From contig NZ_AP024525.1 in NCBI RefSeq assembly GCF_020886775.1, forward strand, positions 620,001-684,000: a stretch of DNA of 64,000 nt, written 5' to 3'. Positions 1-9,221 of this stretch are shown here, in pieces. This stretch comes from Sinomonas cyclohexanicum (GTDB taxonomy: Bacteria; Actinomycetota; Actinomycetes; Actinomycetales; Micrococcaceae). Each line of letters begins with the position of its first letter. Within the stretch, counting starts at the first letter, position 1. The notes below the pieces were generated by a model. That model was not told the origin of the DNA. It did no database searches and saw only the letters and a list, made by a program, of their open reading frames with translations. A program made the position numbers and the translations under genes.

Positions 1-150
1 CGACGGCGCGGGGGTCGGCAGGCAGGGGCCGGTCACCACACGCGCGCGCCTGTGCCCCTGGCCCAGCCCCCGCACAGCGCCGGCAAAGCCTTCCCGCCTA
101 GAGTGTCTGCAACAGGTCAGGCCGCGCAGGGGGCCAGGAGGGCGGTGCAG

Positions 151-1530
151 ATGGCGCGGGTTTGGCTCCGCAGGATCTGGCGTCTGGGCACCCTCGGGCG
201 CTCGCTGCTCGTCCGACGCCGCCGGCTCGCCCTCGCGGCGGTCCTCGCGGTGCTGCTGGTCGGGGGAACCATCACCGCCGTGGCGTCCGTTTCCGAGGCC
301 GACGGCGCCGCTCCCGCTGCCCTGCGCACGGCGAAGAAGCAGCCCACGCCGCCGCCGTCCGCGGTGGGCGCCGCGCCCTCGCCCGCGGCGACCCCGGCGG
401 CGCCGAGCCAGACCGCCCGGGCCAGCCCGCCGCCGTCGTCCGTGGCGGTACCCGCTCAGCCCGGGTGGCAGGAGATGCCACAAGTCGTCACGGCCATCAT
501 CAACGGGTTCCTCGACGACCAGGGCGCGGCCGGGGTCGCAGTGGCCGTGTCGACGGGGAATGGGGCCGCCACGCAGAGCCGCTACCTCGCCACCGCCGGG
601 CAGGCGGCCGCAGACACCCCGTGGACGGCAGACACGTGCTCCGCGTTCCGCAGCATCACCAAGAGCTTCGTGGGCACGGTGGTCCTGCAGCTCATCGGCG
701 AGGGGAAGCTCGGCCTCGACGACCCGATCGCGAAGTACGTGCCCGGGGTCGCGGGCCTGGAGTTCGACGGCGGGGCCATGGGCGGCCAGATCACGGTCCG
801 CGAGGCGCTCGAGATGCGCACAGGCGTGGCCGAATTCTCCGGCACGGCGGACTTCTCGGACCAGCTGGATACCGACTACACGGGCGCCTTCACGGACAAC
901 CAGCTCCTCGGCTACGCCTTCACCCAGCAGCTCGACTTCGCCCCGGGGAGTGCCTACGAGTACAGCAACACGAACTACGTGCTCCTTGGCAAGGTCATCC
1001 AGGCGGTCACGGGCCAGTCGTGGGACGCAGAGGTGCAGTCCCGGCTCCTCGGCCCGCTCGGGCTCACGTCCGTGGCGTACTCGGGCGCCCAGGCGCCGTC
1101 GGGCCCAGTCGCGACGCCGTACGAGACCGGGACCTCCGGTCTCGAGAGCCTCGCCCAGGTCAGCCCCTCCCTCTACGGGGCATCGGGCGGGCTGTTCGGC
1201 TCGATCGGCGACCTGCTCACGTGGGGGCGGGCACTCGGCTCCGGCTCGCTCATTACCCCGGCGCTCCAGCAGGCACGTCTGACCGCCGTCTCGGACACGC
1301 AGGCCGAGGACCCGGGCAGCCCCGACTACGATGCGTACGGACTCGCCGCCGGCACCCTCGACGGCTGGTGGGGCCACACCGGTACGGGCCTCGGCTACGA
1401 GTCCCTGACGATGTACAACCCGAAGACCGGCATGACCATCGCGATCCTCCTCAACACCCAGCTCGCCAACCCCAACGGCCCGGCGATCCTCTTCCGCCAG
1501 CTCGAAGCGAGCCTCGCGAATTTCGGCTAA
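151..1530 (+). CDS. Membrane-anchored beta-lactamase-fold serine hydrolase (class C / DD-peptidase-like)
   Basis: This is a 459-residue extracytoplasmic serine hydrolase of the beta-lactamase/DD-peptidase fold. A basic N-terminus is followed by one hydrophobic segment at about residues 27-45, then a low-complexity Ala/Pro/Ser linker, then the catalytic domain. The family triad is visible: SITK at 168-171 (nucleophile Ser and general-base Lys), YSN at 271-273 and HTG at 409-411. The open frame extends 5' to position 52, but ATG at 151 is preceded by GGAGG at good spacing and directly precedes the membrane anchor, so it was chosen. A -10-like TAGAGT lies at 99-104. Substrate cannot be told from sequence; a peptidoglycan peptide or an ester is possible. 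It is a single gene, read in the same direction as the next operon. Confidence 0.85.
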   Translation: MARVWLRRIWRLGTLGRSLLVRRRRLALAAVLAVLLVGGTITAVASVSEADGAAPAALRTAKKQPTPPPSAVGAAPSPAATPAAPSQTARASPPPSSVAVPAQPGWQEMPQVVTAIINGFLDDQGAAGVAVAVSTGNGAATQSRYLATAGQAAADTPWTADTCSAFRSITKSFVGTVVLQLIGEGKLGLDDPIAKYVPGVAGLEFDGGAMGGQITVREALEMRTGVAEFSGTADFSDQLDTDYTGAFTDNQLLGYAFTQQLDFAPGSAYEYSNTNYVLLGKVIQAVTGQSWDAEVQSRLLGPLGLTSVAYSGAQAPSGPVATPYETGTSGLESLAQVSPSLYGASGGLFGSIGDLLTWGRALGSGSLITPALQQARLTAVSDTQAEDPGSPDYDAYGLAAGTLDGWWGHTGTGLGYESLTMYNPKTGMTIAILLNTQLANPNGPAILFRQLEASLANFG

Positions 1531-1643
1531 CGACCCCTTCACGTCTGGGACGTCCTGCGGTACAAATACCCCGGGGGACATGTACGACGTCCGGCGTCCC
1601 TTAAGCGGGGTGACACCGCCGGACGAGGCCAGAGGAGGTCTCG

Positions 1644-2057
1644 TTGTCCGAATCCACTGCGCCGACCCGCGACACACCCACGCGTGGCCCGGCCAAGCCC
1701 CTTCCCTACGTTGTGGCGGGCGTCCTGCTCGCGGTGGCCATCGTGCTCCCGCTCATGCCGCAGCTGTACTCCTTCGACGGGCCGCGCTGGGGCGGCATGC
1801 CGTTCTTCTACTGGTACCAGCTCGTCTGGGTTCCCATCTCGGCAGCGCTGAGTGGGGCCGCCTACTGGCTGGTCACGGGAGAGGACCGACGACGGCGCGC
1901 GGCCGCCCGCGGTGTTCGGCCTGCCGGCGGCGGCCCTGCCCCGCGCGGTGGAACCGGCGGCAGCAGCCCGGGCGCGGGTGGGCCGGGCGGCGGAGGCAAG
2001 CACACGGCGTCGTCCGACGGTGGCGCCGCTTCTGGCGAGGGAGGAGAGGCGCGATGA
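1644..2057 (+). CDS. DUF3311 small membrane protein, symporter partner
   Basis: This 137-residue protein has two hydrophobic segments (about residues 14-36 and 50-73). The tract between and around them, with YSFDG and FFYWYQLVW, is characteristic of DUF3311. The C-terminal third is a Gly/Pro/Ala-rich, probably disordered tail. The start is a TTG preceded by AGAGGAGG with 5 nt spacing; no better start exists downstream before the first membrane segment. Its stop overlaps the next start in an ATGA, so the two are translationally coupled. DUF3311 genes commonly precede SSS-family monocarboxylate or amino-acid symporters, and a small accessory subunit is the inferred role. Confidence 0.8.
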   Translation: MSESTAPTRDTPTRGPAKPLPYVVAGVLLAVAIVLPLMPQLYSFDGPRWGGMPFFYWYQLVWVPISAALSGAAYWLVTGEDRRRRAAARGVRPAGGGPAPRGGTGGSSPGAGGPGGGGKHTASSDGGAASGEGGEAR

Positions 2058-3715
2058 GCAACCGTCCGATCGACTGGGTCGCGCTCGTCATCGTGATCCT
2101 GCTGTTCCTCATCGTGGCGGTCATGGGGTTCATGGCAGCACGCTGGCGGAGGTCCAAGGAGGAGACCGGCCTGCACAGCCTCGACGAATGGGGCCTGGGC
2201 GGCCGCGGGTTCGGCACCTGGATCACGTGGTTCCTGCTAGGCGGCGACCTCTACACGGCCTACACGTTCGTGGCCGTGCCCGCCGCCATGTGGGCCACGG
2301 GCGCGGTGAGCGGCTTCTTCGCCGTTCCGTACACGATCGTGCTGTACCCGATCATCTTCATCATCATGAGCCGCCTCTGGTCCGTCTCGCACCGTCACGG
2401 GTACGTCACGAGCGCTGACTTCGTGGGCGGGCGCTACGGGAGCCGATGGCTGTCCCTCGCGGTCGCCGTGACGGGCATCGTCGCGACCATGCCCTACATC
2501 GCCCTGCAGCTTGTGGGCATCAAGGCGGTCCTGACCGTCCTGGGGCTCGGCAGCCCGGACAACGCGCTCTTGACCGACCTGCCGCTGATCATCGCGTTCG
2601 TGGTCCTGGCCGCCTACACGTACACGTCGGGGCTGCGCGCGCCGGCCATGATCGCCGTGGTGAAGGACCTGCTCATCTACCTCGCAGTGATCGTGGCCGT
2701 GATCTACCTGCCGATCAAGTTCGGCGGCTGGGACACGATCTTCGGGGCCGCGCAGACCAAGCTCGCCACCCCGAGCCCGGCCACTGGCAAGGCGTCCGGC
2801 GTCTTCATCCCGACCGAGGGCAGCTACTCGGCGTACTGGACGCTCGCGCTCGGCTCAGCGATGGCGCTGTTCATGTACCCGCACTCGGTCACGGGCGTGC
2901 TCGCGTCCAAGGCGCGCAACACGATCCGCCGCAACGCCGCGATCCTGCCGCTGTACTCGCTCATGCTCGGGTTCCTCGCGCTGCTGGGCTTCGTGGCGAT
3001 CAAGGCCGGGACCAAGCCGATCGACCTCGATGGGAAGGTCAACCCGCAGCTTGTGGTGCCGCAGCTGTTCCTGGACCACTTCCCCTCGTGGTTCGCGGGC
3101 ATCGCGCTGGCCGCGATCGCGATCGGCGCCCTCGTGCCGGCCGCGATCATGTCCATCGCCGCGGCCAACCTGTTCACGCGCAACGTGTACCGGGACTTCT
3201 TCCGGCCGGACGCGGATCCCAAGACCGAGGCGAACATCTCCAAGATCGTCTCGCTCGTGGTCAAGGTGGGGGCACTCATCTTCGTCATCGCCATGGACCA
3301 GTCCGCGGCGATCAACATGCAGCTCCTCGGCGGCATCTGGATCCTGCAGACGTTCCCGGCCGTCGTGGCGGGCCTGTACACGCGGTGGTTCGACCGGTGG
3401 GCGCTGCTCATCGGCTGGGCGGTGGGCATCATCTTCGGCACCGTCTCGGCGTACAACGTGGTCAACCCGTCCACGGGCGCGCACTTCGGCGGGTCGGTCG
3501 CGGCGATCCCCGGGACGAGCTTCAGCGTCTACATCGCCGTGTCCGCGTTCTCGCTCAACCTCATCGTTGCCGTGCTGCTCACGCTCGTCTTCCGGGCGTT
3601 CAAGGTGCCGCAGGGCGTGGATGCCACGCGGTCGTCCGACTACGGCGCGGACGAGACGGACCCGAAGGTCAAGCAGATCGAGGCCACGGCGGGACCGACG
3701 GGCCCGGTCGCGTAG
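2054..3715 (+). CDS. Sodium:solute symporter (SSS family)
   Basis: A 553-residue polytopic protein with about thirteen hydrophobic segments and the SSS-family profile. Recognisable features are the N-terminal membrane helix followed by a TGLHSLDEW-like loop, the conserved WFLLGGDLYTAYTF helix, and a central TSGLRAPA motif. It belongs to the branch containing monocarboxylate (acetate/pyruvate/lactate) permeases; the precise substrate is not evident. The start at 2054 overlaps the DUF3311 stop in ATGA, which argues against the longer open frame beginning at 1580. The gene ends 5 nt before a long inverted repeat that should terminate transcription. Confidence 0.85.
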   Translation: MSNRPIDWVALVIVILLFLIVAVMGFMAARWRRSKEETGLHSLDEWGLGGRGFGTWITWFLLGGDLYTAYTFVAVPAAMWATGAVSGFFAVPYTIVLYPIIFIIMSRLWSVSHRHGYVTSADFVGGRYGSRWLSLAVAVTGIVATMPYIALQLVGIKAVLTVLGLGSPDNALLTDLPLIIAFVVLAAYTYTSGLRAPAMIAVVKDLLIYLAVIVAVIYLPIKFGGWDTIFGAAQTKLATPSPATGKASGVFIPTEGSYSAYWTLALGSAMALFMYPHSVTGVLASKARNTIRRNAAILPLYSLMLGFLALLGFVAIKAGTKPIDLDGKVNPQLVVPQLFLDHFPSWFAGIALAAIAIGALVPAAIMSIAAANLFTRNVYRDFFRPDADPKTEANISKIVSLVVKVGALIFVIAMDQSAAINMQLLGGIWILQTFPAVVAGLYTRWFDRWALLIGWAVGIIFGTVSAYNVVNPSTGAHFGGSVAAIPGTSFSVYIAVSAFSLNLIVAVLLTLVFRAFKVPQGVDATRSSDYGADETDPKVKQIEATAGPTGPVA

Positions 3716-3719
3716 CTCC

Positions 3720-3774
3720 ACGTTGAGGGGTCATGTCCCTGCCTTGAGTGGTCAGGGACATGACCCCTCAACGT
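3720..3774. terminator. Bidirectional hairpin made of two inverted copies of the GAGGGGTCA repeat
   Basis: A perfect 22-bp inverted repeat (arms 3720-3741 and 3753-3774) with an 11-nt loop. It sits between the convergent symporter gene and the gene ending at 3786. Each arm holds one copy of a dispersed repeat with core TGAGGGGTCATGTCC. The position suggests a terminator for both strands, although no clear U-tract follows either arm. Confidence 0.75.
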
Positions 3775-3785
3775 TCCGGGACGGG

Positions 3786-4997
3786 TCAGCCGCGGACGGC
3801 GTCCAGTTCCACGTCGATGCGGCGGTCGAGCTCGTCGAGGGGGAAGGCCGTCGATCCGCCGTGCGCGCGCAGGTGCAGGAGGCTGCCGAGGCGCAGCATG
3901 CGCCAGGCGCGTTCCTCGGCGTGGTCCTTGGCCCCGACCGCGCGCTCGACCTCCTTGTCATACAGGTTCGGCTGGTTGAGGGCCCGCTCGCGGACGCGCT
4001 CGGCCATCTTGGCCCGGAACGGGTCCGTCTCCGAGGTGTCCGGGGCGCGCAGGAGCTCCCCGTATGCGGCGGCCCGGTCCTCGTCGCCGCCCTCCCGGGC
4101 GAGGTGCGCGGCCAGGCCGAGGGTCGACTCGATCGAGGACCAGCGTGCGGGGTTGCCGTCGTACGGCAGGACGGCGAGGAGGTCCGCGACCTTGAGCGCG
4201 GCGTCCGGATCCTCCTGCCCCACGTACAGCTCGTAGGCGAGGTCGTGGAGGTCCCTCAGACATGCGCCCGACTTGAGGTTGATGCCCCTCGCGAGGCGCT
4301 GCGTGAGGTCGTGGACGGCATGCCTCCCGGGGTGCTCCCCATCGATGCGCACCATGAGCTCCTCGGGCTTCTCGTCCTGAGCCGGGATGCGCGCCACGAG
4401 GTCGGGGCGCGCGCCGTTCGGGCCGGCCGGAGCGGCGCCTGGAACGATCACGACGTCGCCCGTGTCCAGCGTGATCTCCGAGGGCCCGCGAAGCGGAGCA
4501 GCCGGCCTGGCAGGGGCCACGGCCACCGGGTCTACCGCGGCGGGCTCGGGGGCGCCCGCGGCCTGGGCGTCACGGGACCCGACCGCGGCGTCACGGGACC
4601 CGACCGCGGCGTCGCGGGACCCGACCGCGGCGGGGGTGGCGCGGCCGGAGAACAGAAGATCGGCGGGTCGGGGGGCCTTGCCGCGGCTGACCTTGACGCG
4701 CGCCCCGTGCGCCACCCGCAGGTTCATGTGGTTGTCCAGGACCGCGAAGTACAGGGCCGGGTTCCCGTAGTCGTCCATCACGGTGTCCACCTCGAGGACC
4801 TCGGCGCTGCGCGGGTCCCCGCCATCGCCGGGATCTGTGCCGCCGGTTCCATCGCCGCCGCCCGCACTGTCATTGCCGCGGGCAACGTCGTGCTCCTCGG
4901 GCAGGAGCAACCGCAGGCCGGGCTTGAGCTCGTGGGCGTCGATCTCGTGGAACTCAGGGGTTCCGGGCCGCTCGTGCGGCCCCGAGCTGTCGTGCAT
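3786..4997 (-). CDS. Conserved hypothetical protein (possibly DUF6707) with heptad repeats
   Basis: A soluble 403-residue protein. The N-terminal part resembles a small SH3-like or hypothetical domain (residues 1-100). It is followed by a low-complexity linker containing three copies of the heptad AAVGSRD at about residues 123-143, then a helical C-terminal region rich in Ala, Leu and Glu that reads like TPR-type helices. The C-terminal region resembles DUF6707, but this is from memory and uncertain. ATG at 4997 is chosen because GGAGGA precedes it by 6 nt; the frame is open to 5216. An AT-rich patch at 5035-5050 probably carries its promoter. Function is unknown. Confidence 0.6.
   Translation of the reverse strand: MHDSSGPHERPGTPEFHEIDAHELKPGLRLLLPEEHDVARGNDSAGGGDGTGGTDPGDGGDPRSAEVLEVDTVMDDYGNPALYFAVLDNHMNLRVAHGARVKVSRGKAPRPADLLFSGRATPAAVGSRDAAVGSRDAAVGSRDAQAAGAPEPAAVDPVAVAPARPAAPLRGPSEITLDTGDVVIVPGAAPAGPNGARPDLVARIPAQDEKPEELMVRIDGEHPGRHAVHDLTQRLARGINLKSGACLRDLHDLAYELYVGQEDPDAALKVADLLAVLPYDGNPARWSSIESTLGLAAHLAREGGDEDRAAAYGELLRAPDTSETDPFRAKMAERVRERALNQPNLYDKEVERAVGAKDHAEERAWRMLRLGSLLHLRAHGGSTAFPLDELDRRIDVELDAVRG
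4567..4629 (-). repeat. Three tandem 21-bp repeats inside the hypothetical gene
   Basis: Three direct copies of a 21-bp unit (4567-4587, 4588-4608, 4609-4629) with one substitution in the third copy. They encode AAVGSRD three times in a linker. The near-identity suggests recent slippage expansion. Confidence 0.9.
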
Positions 4998-5074
4998 CTG
5001 GGGTCCTCCGTGGTGGCTTTCGGTCCGACCCCACCTTATAAACAATTGGTAACGGCGCCGTTCAGGCGCGCGGA

Positions 5075-5614
5075 CTAGGGCGCGATCCCGGCGAACGCGA
5101 GCGCCTGGCGGACGAGCTCCCCCCGCCCGCCTACGAACTCCATCTGCACCGGCCCGCTGAGCACCTCGGCCGGGGACATCCACGTCAGCTCGAGCGCATC
5201 CTGGCGCGGCTGGCACTCGCCCGTGACCGGGATGACATAGGCGAGCGAGACGGCGTGCTGCCGCTCGTCGGTGAACCCGGTCTGCGAGGGCGAGGGGAAG
5301 TACTCGACCACCGTGAACGGCACCGGGCTGACGGGAAGCTGCGGGAGCGCGAGCGGGCCGAGGTCCTTCTCGAGGTGGCGCAGCAGCGCGGCCCGGATGG
5401 TCTCCTTGTACAGCACACGGCCGGAGACCAAGGAGCGCATCATGTTGCCCTCGTCGTCCGCCTGGAGGAGGAGCCCCACCTCGTTGACGTACCCGAGCGG
5501 GTCGAGGCGCACGGGCAGCGCCTCGACGTACAGCATGGGCAGCCGGTTCCGCGCCTCGTAGAGGTCCTCGGGGGAGAGCCAGCCGGGATACGGGTCGGGG
5601 GTGCGAACTGCCAT
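5075..5614 (-). CDS. NUDIX hydrolase family protein (DUF4916-like) with a degenerate Nudix box
   Basis: A 179-residue protein resembling the actinobacterial Nudix-fold DUF4916 family, with start region TPDPYPGWLSPEDLY and central strand YVEALPVRLDP. The expected Nudix box (GX5EX7REUXEEXGU) appears only partly: G, E and R are at the right spacing, but the R-E-x-x-E-E cluster reads R-H-L-E-K-D. Metal-dependent diphosphate hydrolysis is therefore doubtful, or uses altered ligands. The ATG at 5614 starts the characteristic N-terminus, with no strong ribosome site. It may be expressed with the downstream gene at 3786-4997. Confidence 0.65.
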   Translation of the reverse strand: MAVRTPDPYPGWLSPEDLYEARNRLPMLYVEALPVRLDPLGYVNEVGLLLQADDEGNMMRSLVSGRVLYKETIRAALLRHLEKDLGPLALPQLPVSPVPFTVVEYFPSPSQTGFTDERQHAVSLAYVIPVTGECQPRQDALELTWMSPAEVLSGPVQMEFVGGRGELVRQALAFAGIAP

Positions 5615-5624
5615 GCCTACTGTT

Positions 5625-6434
5625 CTACCGCATCGCCGCCATGGTGTGGCGACCGGTCATGAGGATCGTGACTTCGCTACCGTCCGGTACCGCGACGCTC
5701 AGACGCACGACGCCGGCCGCGTCGCCTCCCGCGGGCGCCGTCGCTGAGGCGTCCCCCTCCCCTCCTGGGGCATCGGGTACATACCTCGACGCCATATGGC
5801 CCTCTCGGGTGCGCCCGACGGCGTTCCACCCGGCCAGCGCGAGCCGGGCCGCGAGCTCCCCGGGGTTCCCCGCGTACTCGAACGTGAGGCCGCCCGAGCG
5901 CGGTGTGTCCGCATCTGCGGGGACCGCGGCCAGCACACCGCCGTTCTTCGCCGTGAACTGGCGGGTGCCGGTCGCCTCGTCCGCGGCAGTCCCGCGCGGC
6001 CGGCCGCCGATTGCGGCGAGCGTCGCCGCCGCGCCGTCGGCGTCCCGCGTGACCCATTCGAGCCGCACGGTCAGGTCGGGGTCGGCATCGACGTAGCGCC
6101 CCGCGTGTTCGGTCGGTTCGGCCAGGAACTCGAAGCCGTCCGGTCCCGTGATCCTGACCCGCGCCCCGGCGGGCGTCTCCTCAAGAGCCGCCCGACCGCC
6201 GTCGTCCGCCGTGCGGCGCGCGAACTCCGCCGCGTCCCGGACCTCGACCCCGAACACGGTCGCGCCGTCCCGGGCCGAGCCCCTCTCCGCGGTGCGCAGG
6301 CGCACGCGGCCGCTGTGCGCGTCAAGGACGGCCCATCCGTCGCCCTCCTCGCCGGGGACCAGGCCCAGGTCCATCAGGAGCCGTCGCAGCTCGGACAGGG
6401 CCGACGTGTAGTGGGTCGCGAGGACGCGCAGCAT
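5625..6434 (-). CDS. VOC-superfamily (glyoxalase/bleomycin-resistance-like) protein
   Basis: A 269-residue soluble protein that appears to contain two tandem VOC-type modules. The first spans about residues 1-110 with a helix ALSELRRLLMDLGL, a VRLRTAE strand and a GFEFLAEP closing strand; the second is a weaker repeat around residues 120-220, followed by a flexible Gly/Ala tail. The expected metal ligands of true glyoxalases are not clear, so a binding protein or unassigned enzyme is equally likely. ATG at 6434 is preceded by AAGGAGA; the longer open frame to 7058 antisenses the neighbouring plus-strand gene and was discarded. Confidence 0.5.
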   Translation of the reverse strand: MLRVLATHYTSALSELRRLLMDLGLVPGEEGDGWAVLDAHSGRVRLRTAERGSARDGATVFGVEVRDAAEFARRTADDGGRAALEETPAGARVRITGPDGFEFLAEPTEHAGRYVDADPDLTVRLEWVTRDADGAAATLAAIGGRPRGTAADEATGTRQFTAKNGGVLAAVPADADTPRSGGLTFEYAGNPGELAARLALAGWNAVGRTREGHMASRYVPDAPGGEGDASATAPAGGDAAGVVRLSVAVPDGSEVTILMTGRHTMAAMR

Positions 6435-6500
6435 GGGTCTCCTTCGGTAGGGCTGCCTCCATGGTTGCGCTCGGTTGGTCCAGCGGGAAGTCTTGGCTGC

Positions 6501-7091
6501 ATGGCCCCCGAGCTGCCCGAACTCCTCGTCCCCGACGCGGCCGCCTGGCGCGGCTGGCTCGCCGAGCACCACGCCGACAGCCCCGGGGTGTGGCTCGTGC
6601 TGCACAAGAAGGGCGGGACCGTCACCGGGCTGCAGTACGAGCCGGCCGTGCTCGAGGCGCTGTGCTTCGGATGGATCGATGGGCAGCTGCGGACCCGGGA
6701 TGCGGAGAGCTCCGCGATCCGCTTCACCCCGCGGACCCGGACCAGCGTCTGGTCCAAGACGAACGTGGAGCGGGTCGGGCGCCTCGAGGCCGAGGGGCGG
6801 ATGACCGATGCTGGGCGTCGTGTCGTCGACGCGGCCAAGGCCGACGGCCGGTGGGAGCGCGCCTACGGAGGGGCCGCCACTGCCGAGGTTCCCGAGGACC
6901 TCGCGGCCGCCATCGCCGCCGTGCCCGAGGCGCAGGCGATGTTCGACGTCCTGACCTCCACCAACCGGTTCGCGCTCATCTACCGGACCACGACCGTCAA
7001 GCGGCCCGAGACGCGGGCGCGGAAGATCGCCGAATACGTGGACATGCTCGCGCGGCACGAGACGATCTACCCGCAGAAGAAGCGCCCCTGA
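6501..7091 (+). CDS. YdeI/OmpD-associated-like family protein
   Basis: A 196-residue protein of the bacteriocin-protection YdeI/OmpD-associated family. Typical motifs are GVWLVLHKKG near residue 30, CFGWIDGQ near residue 55 and RTRTSVWSKTNVERV near residues 75-90. The C-terminal helical stretch ends with a basic ARKIAEYVDMLARHE segment, as in family members. ATG at 6501 matches the usual family start; the open frame continues upstream but antisense to the VOC-like gene. The biochemical role of the family is unsettled; no catalytic residues can be named. Confidence 0.8.
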   Translation: MAPELPELLVPDAAAWRGWLAEHHADSPGVWLVLHKKGGTVTGLQYEPAVLEALCFGWIDGQLRTRDAESSAIRFTPRTRTSVWSKTNVERVGRLEAEGRMTDAGRRVVDAAKADGRWERAYGGAATAEVPEDLAAAIAAVPEAQAMFDVLTSTNRFALIYRTTTVKRPETRARKIAEYVDMLARHETIYPQKKRP

Positions 7092-7133
7092 CCCCCGCGG
7101 GCGGACGACCCCGGCGTGGCGGGAGGCCCGACG

Positions 7134-9095
7134 CTACGGCAGCCTTCCCGCCGGGGCGAGGGCCCGGGCCACCACCACGGCCGAGGCCGCGCTCCACGCC
7201 TGCGGATGGCACGCCGCGGGGTACGCGAGGGCAATGCCCGAGGCGTCGGCCCCGACCCCCGAGAACAGCTCGGGCAGTGACCCGCCGAACGACTCCGCCG
7301 CCCGCAGCAGCCCCCGGGCCACGGTCGCAGCCTCGGCGCGGAACCCCTCGGCGAGCATGCCGCGGACGGCGATTGCCGTGTCGTGCGCCCACACGGACCC
7401 GCAGTGATAGCTCAGGGGCCAGTACCCCGCGGCGGCCGTGGAGAGCGTCCGGATCCCATACCCGCTGAAGAGCTCGGGCCCCAGCAGCCGGTCCACCACG
7501 AGCCGCGACTCGGCCGGATCGAGCAGGCCGGTGCCCAACAGGTGCCCCATGTTTGAGCCGGGCGAGTCGAGGGGAGTGCCGGCGCCGTCGAGCGCCATCG
7601 CCGGGAACGGCCCGGCGCCGTCGTGCACCCAGAACGATTCCCGGAACCGGTCCCGCAGCGCGCCGGCGAACTCGCGCAGCTCCCCGGCCTTGGCCCGCAG
7701 CCCGGACCCACCGCCGGGCTCGCGCAGCTCCTCGAACAGGTCCGCGGCCGCGAGCGCCGCCTGATGGGCATACCCCTGCACCTCCGCGAGGGCAATGGGC
7801 CCCTCGGCGCGGCGCCCGTCCATGAACTGCATCGCGTCCGCCGAGTCCTTCCAACCCTGATTGCTCAGGCCGTGGCCGGACTCGTCGCGGTACGCGAGGA
7901 ACCCGGCCGGGCCGGTAGCCGCACCGAGGAGCCAGTCCGCGGCCCGGCGGGCGGCGGGCAGGAGCGCCCGGACGGCGTCGGGCGCGCGCCCCGTGCCCCA
8001 CAGCTCCCCGAGGAGGCACAGCCACAGCGCCGTCGCGTCGACGGTGCCGTAGTAGACGGGAGGGAGGCGCAGCTGGTCGCCGCCGGGCCCGTGGGACACC
8101 ACGAGCTCGCGGGCGCGGATCTCGTGCGGGATCTTCCCCGGTTCCTCCGCCGACTCCACGACCCGCTCCGACCCCTGGTACGCCGCGAGCGCCCGGAGCG
8201 TTCCGGCAGCGAGCGCGGAATCGTGCGGGAGCATGAGCCGCGCGGCCCACAGCGAATCGCGCCCGAACAGCGTGAAGTACCACGGTGCCCCGGCCGCGAG
8301 GAACGGCGCCTCGGGTGCGCGCGTCGTGACCAGGCGCAGCCCCGCGAGCTGGCGCAGCGACGCGGCCTCGAGACGGCCGGCGGGCCCGGGCCGCGACTCC
8401 GGGGCGACCGCGGCCTCCCCGCCCGGGGCCGGACGCACGACGGCGCCCGCGTCCTCGAGCGTGACGCTCCACTCCGCGGCGAACGGCACACCCCGGCGCA
8501 GCGCCGCGGACCAGACGAGCGACGGGTGCCCCGAGGGGAACCCGTCCGTGTCGTCGGAGTCCACGTCGATCGCGGTCACGATGCGCGCCCCCGGCGTCGC
8601 CGGGGTGACCACGGCGGTCCTGCCGTCGGCCGCCCAGGCGAGCCGGGCGGCGTCGTGCGCGGGCTCCACCGGCGCGACGTCGCCGCCCACCCGCACCGCG
8701 TCCATCGGCGCGAAGTCCGCGCCGAGGTGCACGGCGAGTGTGCAGGCGAGCTCGGGCAGGGACGTCGAGAGCTCGACCCGGTGCCGCACCAGCCCTGGCG
8801 TGACGGTCCACATCTGGACCACCCGCACGGCGGGGTCGAGCGTGGGCCCGGCAATGTTCCTCGCGAGCCCGTCCACGGTGAGGCGGCTGCCGTCCGCGGC
8901 AACGCCCACCGCCTGCGGCTCGACGCCGTCCACCGTCACGAGGGCGTGGTCGAGGAAGCGCGTGTCCGCGTGGAACACCCCGGTGAGCCCCGCAGGGTCC
9001 GGGGCGAGGCGCCCGTCCGCGCCGACCCACACTTGCGAAGGGGCGGCCACGGAGACGTGCTGGCGGTGCAGGGACGGCTGGAGGAGCTCGCTCAT
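7134..9095 (-). CDS. Glycogen-debranching-like amylo-alpha-1,6-glucosidase
   Basis: A 653-residue cytosolic protein with an N-terminal GDE domain (residues 1-200, VFHADTRFLDHALVTVDG) and a C-terminal (alpha/alpha)6 hexosidase domain. The hallmark FTLFGRDSLWAARLML motif lies near residue 275, and the acidic HDTAIAVRGM and SNQGWKDSADAM motifs follow. The family includes bacterial glycogen debranching enzymes and sucrose/trehalose-related glycosidases; the exact substrate is open. The start ATG at 9095 has a TAGCGT hexamer 6 nt upstream (9102-9107 on the other strand) and no Shine-Dalgarno sequence, suggesting a leaderless message. Confidence 0.8.
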   Translation of the reverse strand: MSELLQPSLHRQHVSVAAPSQVWVGADGRLAPDPAGLTGVFHADTRFLDHALVTVDGVEPQAVGVAADGSRLTVDGLARNIAGPTLDPAVRVVQMWTVTPGLVRHRVELSTSLPELACTLAVHLGADFAPMDAVRVGGDVAPVEPAHDAARLAWAADGRTAVVTPATPGARIVTAIDVDSDDTDGFPSGHPSLVWSAALRRGVPFAAEWSVTLEDAGAVVRPAPGGEAAVAPESRPGPAGRLEAASLRQLAGLRLVTTRAPEAPFLAAGAPWYFTLFGRDSLWAARLMLPHDSALAAGTLRALAAYQGSERVVESAEEPGKIPHEIRARELVVSHGPGGDQLRLPPVYYGTVDATALWLCLLGELWGTGRAPDAVRALLPAARRAADWLLGAATGPAGFLAYRDESGHGLSNQGWKDSADAMQFMDGRRAEGPIALAEVQGYAHQAALAAADLFEELREPGGGSGLRAKAGELREFAGALRDRFRESFWVHDGAGPFPAMALDGAGTPLDSPGSNMGHLLGTGLLDPAESRLVVDRLLGPELFSGYGIRTLSTAAAGYWPLSYHCGSVWAHDTAIAVRGMLAEGFRAEAATVARGLLRAAESFGGSLPELFSGVGADASGIALAYPAACHPQAWSAASAVVVARALAPAGRLP

Positions 9096-9221
9096 GCCGT
9101 CACGCTACCCCCGCGCCCCGACAATCGAAACGGCCCGGGCAGCGCGCGGACCGCCCCGATTCCCAGCAACCGCCGAGCTTCCTCCCGGCAGCCTCCAACG
9201 TCCCTCCGCGACACTTGAATG

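Noticed and set aside
162-1604. Long frame overlapping the serine hydrolase
   Set aside because: It is in a shifted frame, Arg/Gly-rich and devoid of domains; the overlapping 151-1530 frame has intact catalytic motifs.
5625-7058. 477-codon reading of the VOC-like gene
   Set aside because: The extension beyond 6434 is antisense to the YdeI-like gene, and a ribosome site with ATG is present at 6434.
6997-9030. 677-codon minus-strand frame across the GDE gene
   Set aside because: Arg/Gly/Ala composition typical of shadow frames in GC-rich genes; the coincident 7134-9095 frame carries the family motifs.
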